From: Bradyrhizobium ivorense
Lineage (GTDB): Bacteria; Pseudomonadota; Alphaproteobacteria; Rhizobiales; Xanthobacteraceae
DNA: 64,000 bases
Direction of reading: 5' to 3'
Assembly (NCBI RefSeq): GCF_900696085.1
Contig: NZ_CAADFC020000007.1
Coordinates: forward strand, 1-64,000
Shown here piece after piece: positions 8,743 to 17,378 of the stretch (the stretch's first letter is position 1; every line of letters begins with the position of its first letter). The position numbers and the translations under genes were made by a program. The notes beneath the pieces are model-generated. The model was not told the origin of the DNA. It made no database searches and saw only the letters and a program-made list of their open reading frames with translations.

Positions 8743-8914
8743 CGTGCCCCACCGGTCGCTCGCATGATCCGGAACAGCGTGCAGCGGCGTTCCGAAGCGA
8801 TCATGCTCAAAGAAGGATTCCAAGGCGCGCGTCGCGCCTCGGGTTCGCGGGCGGCGTCATAGCATGATCGCGTGAAGCTTTGACAGCGTTAAGATGCCGG
8901 CGCGTCAGCACCGC

Positions 8915-9910
8915 TTACACAACGAGCCGCTCGACCGACAGCCGGAAATGCCGCGGTTTCTGTGCTGCTGGCGGCCGACCGACGCGGAACACGTTGACGA
9001 GGCGCAAATCGGCGGCGACGTTGCCGAGCTTGCGCAGCCGCTCGTTGCAATCCGGATCGTCGGCAAGCGCCGAGATCGGACAGGCCGCAAGCCCGGCGCG
9101 ATCGATCTCAAGCCAGGCGCGATAAAAATACCGTCCGGTCATCAGCGGATCCTCGCCGACCGGGCGGCAGAACAGCACGATGGCGGCGGCTGACGCGGTC
9201 TTGGCGCCGTCGGCGAGCAGCGATGCGGCAAGGCCGAGCCGGTCGAGCGGCTTGAACAGGCCGCCCAGCACGAAGCGGGCGGCGGTGGCCTGCAGTGCGT
9301 TCATCGCGAGCGCGTCGCGGTTCAGCCCGTCCTGCAGATAGTGCGGATGGCCCGGCGACAGCCGCATCCAGCCCAGCAATTCCTGCCGGTAATCGTCGCC
9401 GCGGACAAAGGAGAACTCGGCCTGGTCGGCCCAGCCGGCGACATTGCTGATCGCCTGCCGGTCACTGACGCAGATCACGTCGCCGCACGCGGCGGCAAGC
9501 TGGGCCAGTGCCGTCGCGTCGCCAGGCGATGCCACGAATTTGCCGCGCCAGGACATCCGATGCGCCACGCGGTCGGCCAATGGATCAGGCGTGGCGCACG
9601 GCTTGACCGCAAAGTTGCAGAGCGCCGAGAACTGCGCCGACAGCGGCTGCTCGATCGTCGTGAGACCGCAGATCGAAAGGCCGCGGCGGTTGAGCGCAAG
9701 GCTCATGCCCTCCAGGGCCGCGCCGTGCGAGATCAGGACATCATGGCCCGCGGGGTCGGCCACCGGCGCGCGCACGCTGGTGTCGTCGACCAGCGCCAGC
9801 CTGACGTCGTCGAGCAGGCGCCAGCGCGTCGGCTGGATGTTGTGGACGCTCGGCGCCAGCCGCGCTTCGGCGACCAGCTCGCGCAGCAAGTCCGGTGTCA
9901 GCGCGCTCAT
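8915..9910 (-). CDS. Acg-type nitroreductase-like FMN protein
   Basis: 331 residues. The N-terminal EARLAPSVHNIQPTRW block matches the APSxHNxQPW motif of Acg-family FMN-binding nitroreductase-like proteins, and RPVGEDPLMTGRYFYRAWLE resembles their C-terminal half. The Arg-rich start of classic nitroreductases is absent. Its ATG overlaps the stop of the preceding acyltransferase as ATGA (9907-9910), making it the last gene of a five-gene translationally coupled operon. Acg-like and ThiF domains are fused in some actinobacterial proteins (Rv1355c-type, from memory), which supports a joint role with the ThiF protein at 12221. The reaction is unknown. Confidence 0.75.
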   Translation of the reverse strand: MSALTPDLLRELVAEARLAPSVHNIQPTRWRLLDDVRLALVDDTSVRAPVADPAGHDVLISHGAALEGMSLALNRRGLSICGLTTIEQPLSAQFSALCNFAVKPCATPDPLADRVAHRMSWRGKFVASPGDATALAQLAAACGDVICVSDRQAISNVAGWADQAEFSFVRGDDYRQELLGWMRLSPGHPHYLQDGLNRDALAMNALQATAARFVLGGLFKPLDRLGLAASLLADGAKTASAAAIVLFCRPVGEDPLMTGRYFYRAWLEIDRAGLAACPISALADDPDCNERLRKLGNVAADLRLVNVFRVGRPPAAQKPRHFRLSVERLVV

Positions 9911-11028
9911 GCGCCGGCCAGCCGCTTGCTGAACAGATGCAGCCGGTGCAGCGGCTGGGCGCCGACCTTCTCGGCCTGGCGCAGCGACGGGCCGTTGATA
10001 TCGGCAATCCAGGTGCCGCCGAGGGTGCGGTAGCCGGCCTGCTGCAGCGCCAGCGCGGTGCGGTACAGCATCGCGCCGTTGAGACCGCGATTGTGCAGCT
10101 CCCGGCACACCGACTGATAGATCAGCACGGCGCGGGTGTTCATCATGCGGTGCTGCATGAATTTGAACGGCGCCGATAGCCCAACGCGGCCGCCGATCGT
10201 CTTGACCAGCGGGTTGAGGTCGGGGATCGCGATGATCGCCCCCGCAGGGCGGCCGCGGTAATACACCACGGTCGAAATCCGCTTGTCGATGATCCACATC
10301 ATGTCGCCGGCCTGGAACAGATATTCGGCCGCAGTCGGCGGCACGAACATCGGGTTGTCGGCAAAGCCGTCGTTGAGGATCAGCCGGGCGTCCTCCAGCC
10401 GCGCCTTGAAGGCGGAGCGCTTGATCGGCTGCCAAACGAAATCGGGGTCCTTCAGCACCGCGCGCTGCTTGTCGCCGAGCAGCTGCTCGGGCTTGCCGCC
10501 GTCGAGCGCGATCTCGAAGCTGGTCATCGGGAAGGTCGCGGCATAGCCGGCGCGTTCGAGCTGCTGCGCGATGTGCGGCGGCGACCACATCATGTCGGTG
10601 AACGGCGCGTGGTCGAAACCGTCGGTCATCACGCCGATCTGCTGCATCGCCGTCAGATTGAAATTGCCGGTGATGCGGCTCATGCCGCGCGCGGCGAGCC
10701 ATTGCTCGGCGGCGCGCAGCAGCGCATCGGCGACCTCAGCATCGTCGATGCAATCGAAGAAGCCGAAAGCGCCGTGGCGGGTGCCGTGCTTGCGATTCGA
10801 CGCATCGTGGATCGAGGCGGCGATGCGGCCGACCGGCTTTCCGTCGCGGTGCGCCGACAACAGCGCGTAGCGGCCATGGCCCTCGGTGATGAAGGGATTT
10901 TTCGCCGGATCGAACATCCGGTCGAAATCGCTCCACAACGGCGGCACATAGAGACTGTCCGGGCCATAGGCGTTGAGCGCCGCATCGAACGCGCTCCTGC
11001 GGTCGCCCTCTCGGATCTCGAGCGTCAT
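9907..11028 (-). CDS. GNAT-fold N-acyltransferase-like protein
   Basis: 373 residues. It begins with a charged strand (MTLEIREGDRRSAFDAAL) and contains GKPVGRIAASIHDASN with FGFFDCIDD, typical of GNAT motif regions. A C-terminal block TLGGTWIADINGPSLRQAEK with KVGA and LFSKRL resembles the last acyltransferase motif. The length suggests two tandem GNAT-like halves, as in FemAB-like enzymes. It overlaps both neighbours by ATGA (11025-11028 and 9907-9910). Role inferred: acyl transfer onto a product of the ThiF/nitroreductase operon. Substrate unknown. Confidence 0.65.
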   Translation of the reverse strand: MTLEIREGDRRSAFDAALNAYGPDSLYVPPLWSDFDRMFDPAKNPFITEGHGRYALLSAHRDGKPVGRIAASIHDASNRKHGTRHGAFGFFDCIDDAEVADALLRAAEQWLAARGMSRITGNFNLTAMQQIGVMTDGFDHAPFTDMMWSPPHIAQQLERAGYAATFPMTSFEIALDGGKPEQLLGDKQRAVLKDPDFVWQPIKRSAFKARLEDARLILNDGFADNPMFVPPTAAEYLFQAGDMMWIIDKRISTVVYYRGRPAGAIIAIPDLNPLVKTIGGRVGLSAPFKFMQHRMMNTRAVLIYQSVCRELHNRGLNGAMLYRTALALQQAGYRTLGGTWIADINGPSLRQAEKVGAQPLHRLHLFSKRLAGA

Positions 11029-12224
11029 TTCGCCTCCGGGGTCAGCGCGAGCAGCCGCCGCACCAGCGCGAGCGCGGTTTCGGTGGCGGGATCGGCCGCG
11101 GTGACGGGCACCGCGAGCACGATGAGGTCGAGCGGATCATGCGCCAGCACGATGACATGGGTGGCGCTGTTGGCGGTCATCAGCGAGACCATGCGCTCGG
11201 CCGCGGGCTCCGTCGGCGACAGCCCCCAGGGCGCATCGGGCCGGCGCAGCACGCGCCGCGTGGACAGGAAATCGCGCAGCAGCGGCGGATCGTAGAGCGA
11301 CAGCTCGCTCTCGCGGAAACGTCTTGCGCTCTCGAAGATCGGGTGCCGCGCCAGCTCGGCGATCAGCTGGTCGCGGGTCTGTGCCGGCGACGCCGCGACC
11401 GAATTGAGCACGCCGGGCTCCTGCGATTCGAACAGCGCGCGCAGCGCGTCGGTCATCAGGCCGATGGTCAGCACGCCGGATATCGCGACCGCGACGAAGC
11501 GGACGATCTGCGCGCCGTCGACATCGGCCGCCATGAAGGCCGCGGCAAAGCCGAGCAGGCCCGACGAGATCAGCCGCAGCGCCATCATCGCAAGGCCATG
11601 GCGGCGGGTCTCGGCGCCGCCGCCGGCGATCAGCATCACCGTGACGGTGAGCAGCGCGCCCAGTGCGCCGAGCCGCACCGGAATGTCGGGAAACAGGGTG
11701 CGGAAGTCGGTCAGGATGAACGGGATCACCACCAGCGCGCCGACCGCCATGCGGCCGATGCTGCGGTTTTCCGAGGCCATCAGCCCCGCGCGCTCGCGGG
11801 TCGCCAGCAGGAACGCGCAGGTGGCGAAGGCCAAGAGCTGGAACAGCGCCAGCGTGATCGCATACGGCATGACAAAGCGCTGTAGCCCGAAGCTGCCGCC
11901 CAGACCGAGCAGGATGCCGCCGCCGAGCGCGATCATCTTCACCGCGCGCGGCGCGTGCCGGCGCAAGATGCCTTCGGTGACGATCAGCGCGCCGAGCGGG
12001 ATCAGCGCGGCCGGGATCACCGACAGGCGGTCGAGCAGCACGCTGCCGGTCCACCAGGCGAGGCCGCGGTCGAGGAACAGGATCGCGATCACGCCGAGCG
12101 CGAAGAGCAGGCGGCGGGTCAGCGGGCTCTTGGGGTCGCGCCGGTAGAACGTCGCCATCGCCACCGCGAGCCCGATGGCGCCGCAGAGATTGACGATGGA
12201 ATCGGCGATCACCCCCGCGGTCAT
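11025..12224 (-). CDS. Multi-span membrane protein of the ThiF operon
   Basis: 399 residues, starting at the ATG that overlaps the ThiF stop (12221-12224). About eight hydrophobic segments occupy residues 1-280, including IVNLCGAIGLAVAMATF, LLFALGVIAILFLD, MIALGGGILLGLGGSFG and FVAVAISGVLTIGLM. A soluble tail of about 115 residues follows, with an Arg-rich part (DFLSTRRVLRRPDAPWGLSP) and a hydrophobic TANSATHVIVLAHDPLDLIV. I do not recognise the family. Its position inside the operon suggests it anchors, exports or modifies the product at the membrane. Confidence 0.7.
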   Translation of the reverse strand: MTAGVIADSIVNLCGAIGLAVAMATFYRRDPKSPLTRRLLFALGVIAILFLDRGLAWWTGSVLLDRLSVIPAALIPLGALIVTEGILRRHAPRAVKMIALGGGILLGLGGSFGLQRFVMPYAITLALFQLLAFATCAFLLATRERAGLMASENRSIGRMAVGALVVIPFILTDFRTLFPDIPVRLGALGALLTVTVMLIAGGGAETRRHGLAMMALRLISSGLLGFAAAFMAADVDGAQIVRFVAVAISGVLTIGLMTDALRALFESQEPGVLNSVAASPAQTRDQLIAELARHPIFESARRFRESELSLYDPPLLRDFLSTRRVLRRPDAPWGLSPTEPAAERMVSLMTANSATHVIVLAHDPLDLIVLAVPVTAADPATETALALVRRLLALTPEAK

Positions 12225-13096
12225 TTGCCGCCCGTCAATTGATCGATGGCGCGGCGCACCAGCGGCCGCAGCAAGGCGGCGACCAGCGCATTGCGCGGCT
12301 TCTCGATCGCGGGCCGGTGCGGGTTGAGAAACCAGCCGCGGCAATCGGTGCCGGAGGTGCGGCCCAGGATCAGCGCGATCGCCTCATAGGCCATCAGCAT
12401 GCCGGTCGAGATCACCATCGGCGCGAACGACATCCGGCTGCGGCGGCCGGCCGCGACCTCGCCGGCGATCGCGAGGTCGACATAGTTGCGCGACGAGGAG
12501 TGCAGCATGACGTGCTCGATCTCGGCGCGCATCGCGGCGCGGCGATCGTCGTCGGTGATCTCTGTCCAGTCCTTGGCCATGGTCGGGAAGCCGAGCCGTT
12601 CCTCCGGCCGCGGATCGTCCGGCCGCACCACGATCACCGAGGGCAGCGGCGACATATAGGCGTCGATCACGGTGGCGTCGGCGCGCTTCGCGGTCCTATA
12701 CAGATGCACGCCGGCGGCGATGTCGTCCATGCCGTTGACGATCACGGGACAGCGCGCCGCAATGCCGGGCAGTTCGCTGGTCCAGTTCGCAGCCAACACC
12801 TCGACCTCGATGGTCGGGTTGATGCGTTTGGCGGCTTCGGCGGCGACCTCCGCCTTCTCGCGGCCGACCTCGTCGGCAAAGGCGAACACCTGGCGGTTGA
12901 GGTTGGAGACCTCGAAGCGATCGATATCGGCGATCACGAACTTGCCGACGCCGGCGCGCGCCAGGGCCATGAAGGCGGCGCCGCCCATGCCGCCGACGCC
13001 GCAGACGAACACCCGCGCCTGCCGCAGCAATTGCTGCTCGCGCTCGTCGATGAAGCCGATATTGCGGCCGGTGAAGGAGTAATAGTCGAAATTCAT
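12221..13096 (-). CDS. ThiF/MoeB-type E1-like adenylating enzyme
   Basis: 291 residues. The ATP-binding Rossmann motif VCGVGGMGGAAF, the DIDRFEVSNLNRQ block with its Arg, the Lys of GREKAEVAAE and the Asp pair in VNGMDDIAAG are those used by ThiF/MoeB/E1 enzymes to adenylate a C-terminal carboxylate. The zinc CxxC pairs of MoeB/ThiF are missing and there is no obvious catalytic Cys, as in MccB-like enzymes that adenylate without thioester transfer. The start at 13096 overlaps the previous stop as ATGA. No ubiquitin-like or peptide substrate gene is visible nearby. Confidence 0.85.
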   Translation of the reverse strand: MNFDYYSFTGRNIGFIDEREQQLLRQARVFVCGVGGMGGAAFMALARAGVGKFVIADIDRFEVSNLNRQVFAFADEVGREKAEVAAEAAKRINPTIEVEVLAANWTSELPGIAARCPVIVNGMDDIAAGVHLYRTAKRADATVIDAYMSPLPSVIVVRPDDPRPEERLGFPTMAKDWTEITDDDRRAAMRAEIEHVMLHSSSRNYVDLAIAGEVAAGRRSRMSFAPMVISTGMLMAYEAIALILGRTSGTDCRGWFLNPHRPAIEKPRNALVAALLRPLVRRAIDQLTGGK

Positions 13097-14160
13097 CTGA
13101 CAGCCTCGGCGTCCTGCTTGCGCGGCCGCAACGTGCCGAAGGCGCGGCTGTCGTCGAGCCAATACACCACCGGCAGCACCAGCCGCTGCAGCGCCAGGAT
13201 CGCGGACGCCGCGAGCAGCGCCGGCAGCGAGCCCGACGGCACCTCGCGCATGACGTAGCGGCGGGCGCCGGCGAGATCGATGCGGCCGAGCTGCAGCACG
13301 TCGTCGCCGCGCGCGTAGTCGAGCTCGCGCTCGCAGAATTCGTTGTAGACAGCGTTGCGATGCTTGGGCGCGATCTCAAAGGTTTTCTTCAGCGCGTCCG
13401 AGCCGCCGGTATAGGCATTGGTGATCACCGAGCGCGCCTCGTCGAAACCGGCGTCCTCGCCGACACCGAACACCGCGCGGTGTCTTGCCATGATGCCGCG
13501 CGCCAGCTGCAGATGCGCAAAGCTCTGCCGCGTGCCCGGCAGCGGCGACGGATACACGTCGGAGAAGGTGTCGCTGACCATGCCGACCACGGCCGGCACC
13601 TGCGTGACGTTGGAGATCCATTTCGGCCGCAGTCCGTCGCGGGCGAACAGCACCAGCGCGGTGAGGCCGTAGAGCACCCAGGACAGCCCCTGCCCGCGCA
13701 CATCAAGGTCGACCATGACAAGGCCGAGATGGGTGACCTCGGCGGGCTCGCCGTCGAGCGGCACCGCCATCACCGACAGCGCATTGAAGGCGATCGGCCG
13801 TCCCGTCTCCTCCTCGGAGATCACGGTGACGACGGCGCGCGCCAGCCGCTCGGGCTCGCCGGAGAAGATGCCGTAGGTCAGGCTTTCCTGCGGCAACGTC
13901 TTGGCGGCGACGGTGCGCAGCTGCGCGACCAGCGCGTCGAGCTCGGCTTGCGGCAGCGAGAGGCCCGGCGATTCGATGATGCGGGTGAGTTGGCCGGCGT
14001 CGGTGCGCAGGGTGAGATCGATGGTCGGCTGCGACAGCGCCTTGAGCCAGAAGCCGGCATGGCCGCGCAGCCGGTCAAACGCCGCGCGCGCTTTCGCAAG
14101 TCCCTTGCCAGCCCCGTTGCCGCCGCGCGGAGCCGGATTGCCGTTGTCCGTGGACGCCAT
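13093..14160 (-). CDS. GNAT/LuxI-like acyltransferase, first gene of ThiF operon
   Basis: 355 residues from the ATG at 14160 (MASTDNGNPAP); an ATG at 14190 is possible. The block VTHLGLVMVDLDVRGQGLSW carries the V-x-RGxG pyrophosphate-binding signature of GNAT acetyltransferases, placed mid-protein and followed by LYGLTALVLFARDGL. The C-terminal end has a hydrophobic stretch (PALLAASAILALQRLVLPVV) that may be membrane-associated. It leads five genes linked by 4-base ATGA overlaps. The upstream 14161-14301 stretch should hold the promoter, but no clear boxes were seen. Substrate is unknown. Confidence 0.6.
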   Translation of the reverse strand: MASTDNGNPAPRGGNGAGKGLAKARAAFDRLRGHAGFWLKALSQPTIDLTLRTDAGQLTRIIESPGLSLPQAELDALVAQLRTVAAKTLPQESLTYGIFSGEPERLARAVVTVISEEETGRPIAFNALSVMAVPLDGEPAEVTHLGLVMVDLDVRGQGLSWVLYGLTALVLFARDGLRPKWISNVTQVPAVVGMVSDTFSDVYPSPLPGTRQSFAHLQLARGIMARHRAVFGVGEDAGFDEARSVITNAYTGGSDALKKTFEIAPKHRNAVYNEFCERELDYARGDDVLQLGRIDLAGARRYVMREVPSGSLPALLAASAILALQRLVLPVVYWLDDSRAFGTLRPRKQDAEAVR

Positions 14161-14301
14161 GTCTTTGTCCCTCGGGCGCGATTTCTGCACTGCCGCCTGT
14201 TAAGGAGCGATGAGCGCAACCTGACGCTGTTCGCCGCAGGGTAAACGATCCGTTCTGGAAACGGGATAAGTTGCCCTGGAGCGTTCGCGGTCTATCCACC
14301 G

Positions 14302-14415
14302 CGTCATTGCGAGCCAACGGGTCGCGCGAACGCGCCCGATGACAGGCTCCGCGAAGCAATCCATCGTTCCGCATACTGGGTGGCAATGGATTGCTTCGCT
14401 TCGCTCGCAATGACG
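14302..14415. repeat. Palindromic repeat (CATTGCGAG type)
   Basis: GCGTCATTGCGAGCCAACGG at one side, GCTTCGCTCGCAATGACG at the other, with AGCAATCCATCG and AATGGATTGCTTC as inner arms. Same class as 2967-3051 and 8369-8522. Confidence 0.8.
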
Positions 14416-14489
14416 CCGGGGTCGCGTCCTGCTTCCAACTGGTGAAAGCGGCGGGTGCAAATCACCCGCCGCTTCGCGCTTGCTCCGGC

Positions 14490-14765
14490 TCAGGCCGCCT
14501 TGGAGACTTCCATCAGCAGGCGCTCGGCCTTGGCGTCCTCGATGCGGTTCACGAACTTGCTGCTCTCGTGGTTGTCGCGGACGGTCTTGGTCATGGTGAC
14601 GCAGGTCTGGACCAGCATCACGATGCCCATGGTGAGGTAGCCCTTCATCCAGAGATCGATCGGCAGGAAGAACACGCCGATGCCGACGAGGAAGGCGGAC
14701 GCTGCGAAGGACGCGTAGGTGAAGGTGACCCAGGCGCCGCTGTGGGGTTGGATGGTCTGGTTCAT
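14490..14765 (-). CDS. YiaA/YiaB-family inner membrane protein
   Basis: 91 residues with two hydrophobic helices (WVTFTYASFAASAFLVGIGV and YLTMGIVMLVQTCVTMTKTV) joined by a short DLWMKG turn, and a charged C-terminal tail. This is the YiaAB two-helix domain. GGAGAGT lies just upstream of the start. It is in line with the PspA-like gene (90 bases apart), suggesting an envelope-stress unit controlled by the TetR regulator at 15665. Biochemical role unknown. Confidence 0.88.
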   Translation of the reverse strand: MNQTIQPHSGAWVTFTYASFAASAFLVGIGVFFLPIDLWMKGYLTMGIVMLVQTCVTMTKTVRDNHESSKFVNRIEDAKAERLLMEVSKAA

Positions 14766-14856
14766 GGTACTCTCCTTGATGTGACGAGGTTTGCAATTGG
14801 CTAAGGTTCAGGCTTGGTTTCAGACTTGGTTTCAGCTTTGGCTTCAGGCTTGGAGT

Positions 14857-15552
14857 TCAGGCAGCGGGCGGGCGCTTGGCTTTCAGCCGCGCCAGCACGT
14901 CGTCGGCGGTGGATTTCATCCGCGGGCCAAAGCCCTGCTCGGCGAGCTTTTCGGCGGTGGCGAGCGGGCCCGACGCGGCGTCGATCTCGATCAGCGCCTC
15001 GTCGGCGGCCTGGGCTTCGATCTGCCGGTCGCGCAGCCGCTTCAGCGTCGCTTCGGCTTCCGGCAGCGTCGATTCGTAGGGACGCGCCGCCTCGATGCCG
15101 CTGCGGCGCAGCGAGCGCACCGCCTCGGAGGCGCGAGCGAGGCGCCGGCCACGATCGAGCTCGGCGATCCGCGCCTCGGCGCTGGCGACATGGCGCTTCA
15201 GGCGGGTGATCTCCGAGGCGAACAGCGTGCGCGCGGTCATCGCGGCGTCGCGCTCGGCTTCGAGATTGGCGATCGCCTGCGCGGCTTCGCGGGCGAGGTC
15301 TTCGCGGCCGCCCTCGATCGCCGCGGTGGCGCGGACTTCGAGATCGGCGATCCGGGCGTTGGTGGTCTCGAGCCGGCGGCCTTCCTGCTGGTCGCTGGCG
15401 ATCGCCAGGGCCAGCGTCCGCTTGGAGCGGTCGACGGCCGCCGCGGCGTCGCGCATCTGCTGGTCGAGGATGACCAGGGCTGTCCGGTCTTCCAGTTCCT
15501 CGCCCGCCGCCGCCACGCTGCCGCGGAAAAGTGTCAAAACGGTTTTGAACAT
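14857..15552 (-). CDS. PspA/IM30-like phage-shock protein
   Basis: 231 residues, predicted almost entirely helical and charged. The N-terminal MFKTVLTLFRGSVAAAGEEL and VILDQQMRDAAAAVDRSK match the start of PspA/IM30 proteins, peripheral membrane coiled coils that bind stressed inner membrane. The start at 15552 follows AGGGAGAGACC. It is divergent from a TetR regulator, with three copies of a palindrome (15570-15638) covering its promoter region, so it is probably repressed by that protein. The YiaA-like gene lies downstream. Confidence 0.85.
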   Translation of the reverse strand: MFKTVLTLFRGSVAAAGEELEDRTALVILDQQMRDAAAAVDRSKRTLALAIASDQQEGRRLETTNARIADLEVRATAAIEGGREDLAREAAQAIANLEAERDAAMTARTLFASEITRLKRHVASAEARIAELDRGRRLARASEAVRSLRRSGIEAARPYESTLPEAEATLKRLRDRQIEAQAADEALIEIDAASGPLATAEKLAEQGFGPRMKSTADDVLARLKAKRPPAA

Positions 15553-15569
15553 TTGGTCTCTCCCTGTTA

Positions 15570-15638
15570 TGAGCATCGCTCATGATTCACTTGTACCACA
15601 TAATGAGCATTGCTCAAGAATTATTTGAGCGACGCTCA
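15570..15638. promoter_or_regulatory. Three TGAGCnnnGCTCA operators for the TetR regulator
   Basis: The 13-base palindrome occurs at 15570-15582 (TGAGCATCGCTCA), 15604-15616 (TGAGCATTGCTCA) and 15626-15638 (TGAGCGACGCTCA), all in the 112-base gap between the divergent pspA-like and tetR genes. Arms are identical in all copies; only the 3-base centre varies. Binding by the adjacent TetR protein is inferred. Confidence 0.8.
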
Positions 15639-15664
15639 CGGTTGTGGTTAACGATGGGTAAACA

Positions 15665-16273
15665 ATGTCCAAAGCATTGGAACGACGAGCAAAACTCCGC
15701 GAAGCGCTGATCGAGGCGGCGGAACGGGCGATTGCGACAAAGGGTCTCGGCGGGCTGAAGACCCGCGAACTGGCCCAGGAAATCGGCGTCGCCAATGGCG
15801 GCGTCTACAATCTGGTCGAGGACGTCGACGAGCTGATCCTGCGCGTCGGCTCGCGCACGCTGGCGCGGCTGGATGCCTCGCTGTCGCTGGCCGAGATCGG
15901 CGCCGCGGCCGCGCCGCGCGAGATGCTGGTGCGGATCGCGGTCGCCTATTGCGACTTCGCCGCCGACAATCTCGAACTGTGGCGCGCCCTGTTCGAGCAC
16001 CGCATGCAGCCGGGCAAGCCGGTGCCGGAATGGGCGATATCCGAGCAGATGGAATTGTTCCGTCACATCTACAAACCGCTCGCCGTGCTGTTTCCGCAGC
16101 GCTCGCCGACCCAGCTGGGCGTCACCGCGCGCAGCCTGTTCTCCGCCGTGCACGGCATGGTCGCGCTCGGGCTGGAGCAGAAGCTGATCGCGGTGCCGCT
16201 CGGCGCGCTGCGCAGCGAGATCGCGACCCTGACCCGCGCAATGGTCGACGGGCTCACGGCGAAGAAGGAGTAA
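15665..16273 (+). CDS. TetR-family transcriptional regulator
   Basis: 202 residues. The N-terminal helix-turn-helix reads LIEAAERAIATKGLGGLKTR then ELAQEIGVANGGVYNLVEDV, the TetR pattern with Tyr in the recognition helix. The C-terminal ligand domain includes LELWRALFEHRM and LFSAVHGMVALGL (TetR_C_33-like WHG style). It lies 112 bases from the divergent pspA-like gene; the shared gap carries three identical-arm palindromes, so it probably represses both that gene and itself. Ligand unknown. Confidence 0.9.
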   Translation: MSKALERRAKLREALIEAAERAIATKGLGGLKTRELAQEIGVANGGVYNLVEDVDELILRVGSRTLARLDASLSLAEIGAAAAPREMLVRIAVAYCDFAADNLELWRALFEHRMQPGKPVPEWAISEQMELFRHIYKPLAVLFPQRSPTQLGVTARSLFSAVHGMVALGLEQKLIAVPLGALRSEIATLTRAMVDGLTAKKE

Positions 16274-16486
16274 GTCCGCCCTCGCCTTGCCGCCTACATT
16301 GCATACAAGCCAGATCGCAGCCTCTCGCCCGGCATTGCGCGATCGCCCATTCGAACATCTGCTGGCTACAAGCTGACGCTGTAACATCGCGTCCGCTGCG
16401 GCTGTGCGCGGATCGAAGCCCTTGCCTGCGCTGCGCATGCGTTGCAAGATTTTCCTGACGAACGCATCTCGGTCAGTGAGTCCTGC

Positions 16487-16882
16487 ATGAACAAGAAGAT
16501 GACGACGCGGCTGCTCAACGTCACCGCTCTGGTGCTTGCCGCGACCGCCGCGGGCATCGTGCCGGCGTCTTCGGCGCCGGCCGCGCCGCAATGCTCGATG
16601 TCGGTCACGCTGGCGGATTGGGGCGAGAATTCGAGCGGTGATATCGACGTCGCATCGGGCGAGAGTTGCCAGATCCCGATTCAGATCCGCGGCAAGGTCA
16701 CCGACTCGGCGATCGCGCAGAAGCCGTCCTACGGCAAGCTGAAAAAGATCAACGCGTCGACGTTCGAGTACAGGGCGAAGGCCAAGTACAAGGGCAACGA
16801 TACGTTTGCCATCAAGGCGACGGGGCAGGGGCCGAAGGCGTCCGGCACTTCGGTCATCACCGTGCGCGCGACGATCAAGTAA
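16487..16882 (+). CDS. Exported Ig-like/cadherin-like small protein
   Basis: 131 residues from the ATG at 16487. A signal peptide (NKKMTTRLLNVTALVLAAT, with cleavage near ASSAPAAP) is followed by two Cys residues (QCSMSV and ESCQIPI) that could pair. A beta-rich body ends in FEYRAKAKYKGNDTFAIKAT and SVITVRATIK, the pattern of bacterial Ig-like (cadherin-like) repeats in which a GxDxF motif precedes the last strands. Probably periplasmic. Function unknown. Confidence 0.7.
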   Translation: MNKKMTTRLLNVTALVLAATAAGIVPASSAPAAPQCSMSVTLADWGENSSGDIDVASGESCQIPIQIRGKVTDSAIAQKPSYGKLKKINASTFEYRAKAKYKGNDTFAIKATGQGPKASGTSVITVRATIK

Positions 16883-16948
16883 TCGATTTCGTCACGGCTC
16901 TGTCGCGCGCCGGACCAACGCGGCGCGCGCCCGTCCACCACCGCGCGC

Positions 16949-17110
16949 TCAGGCGGCGCGCGCGCCGGTGTGAATGATCGACCCGACGTGCTGCCCGCGC
17001 AGCGCCGCGGTGAGCCGGCCGGGAATTGGCCCGCTCACCACCTGCATGCGTGGTAGAGAGATGGATCGCGAGCTGGCCCGCCATCACAAGCACCTCGAGC
17101 TCCGCTCGCC
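16949..17110 (-). pseudogene. Possible C-terminal remnant of an amino-acid kinase-family gene
   Basis: From 17047 the minus strand reads [20 protein letters not shown] then [12 protein letters not shown] and a stop at 16949. This resembles the C-terminal end of uridylate-kinase-like (molybdenum-storage type) proteins. An adjacent frame upstream ([18 protein letters not shown]) may be the preceding part after a frameshift. No N-terminal portion is found. The rest of the 496-base gap 16883-17378 shows nothing. Confidence 0.35.
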
Positions 17111-17378
17111 GTGTTTGCTATATCACCGCGCCTGCCCGTAGAAACCCGGTCTCCACGACGGTTCGCGGAGGCCCGCATCCGAAGTTCCGTGCTGGCGATA
17201 AGCCGGACGGATCTCAAGACGCAATGGCCGCGGGTTGCTTTCGGGCAACATCTTTGGAAAACATAGGACAGTTCGCGTTTTTCGCCCTTGTCCGTCCATA
17301 TCCTGAACCGACAATCGGCAGTGTCGCATGCTTGGCTGTGCAGTCGGGCTCCGGGGGGAGCCCTTGGAGGCTGGCTTG

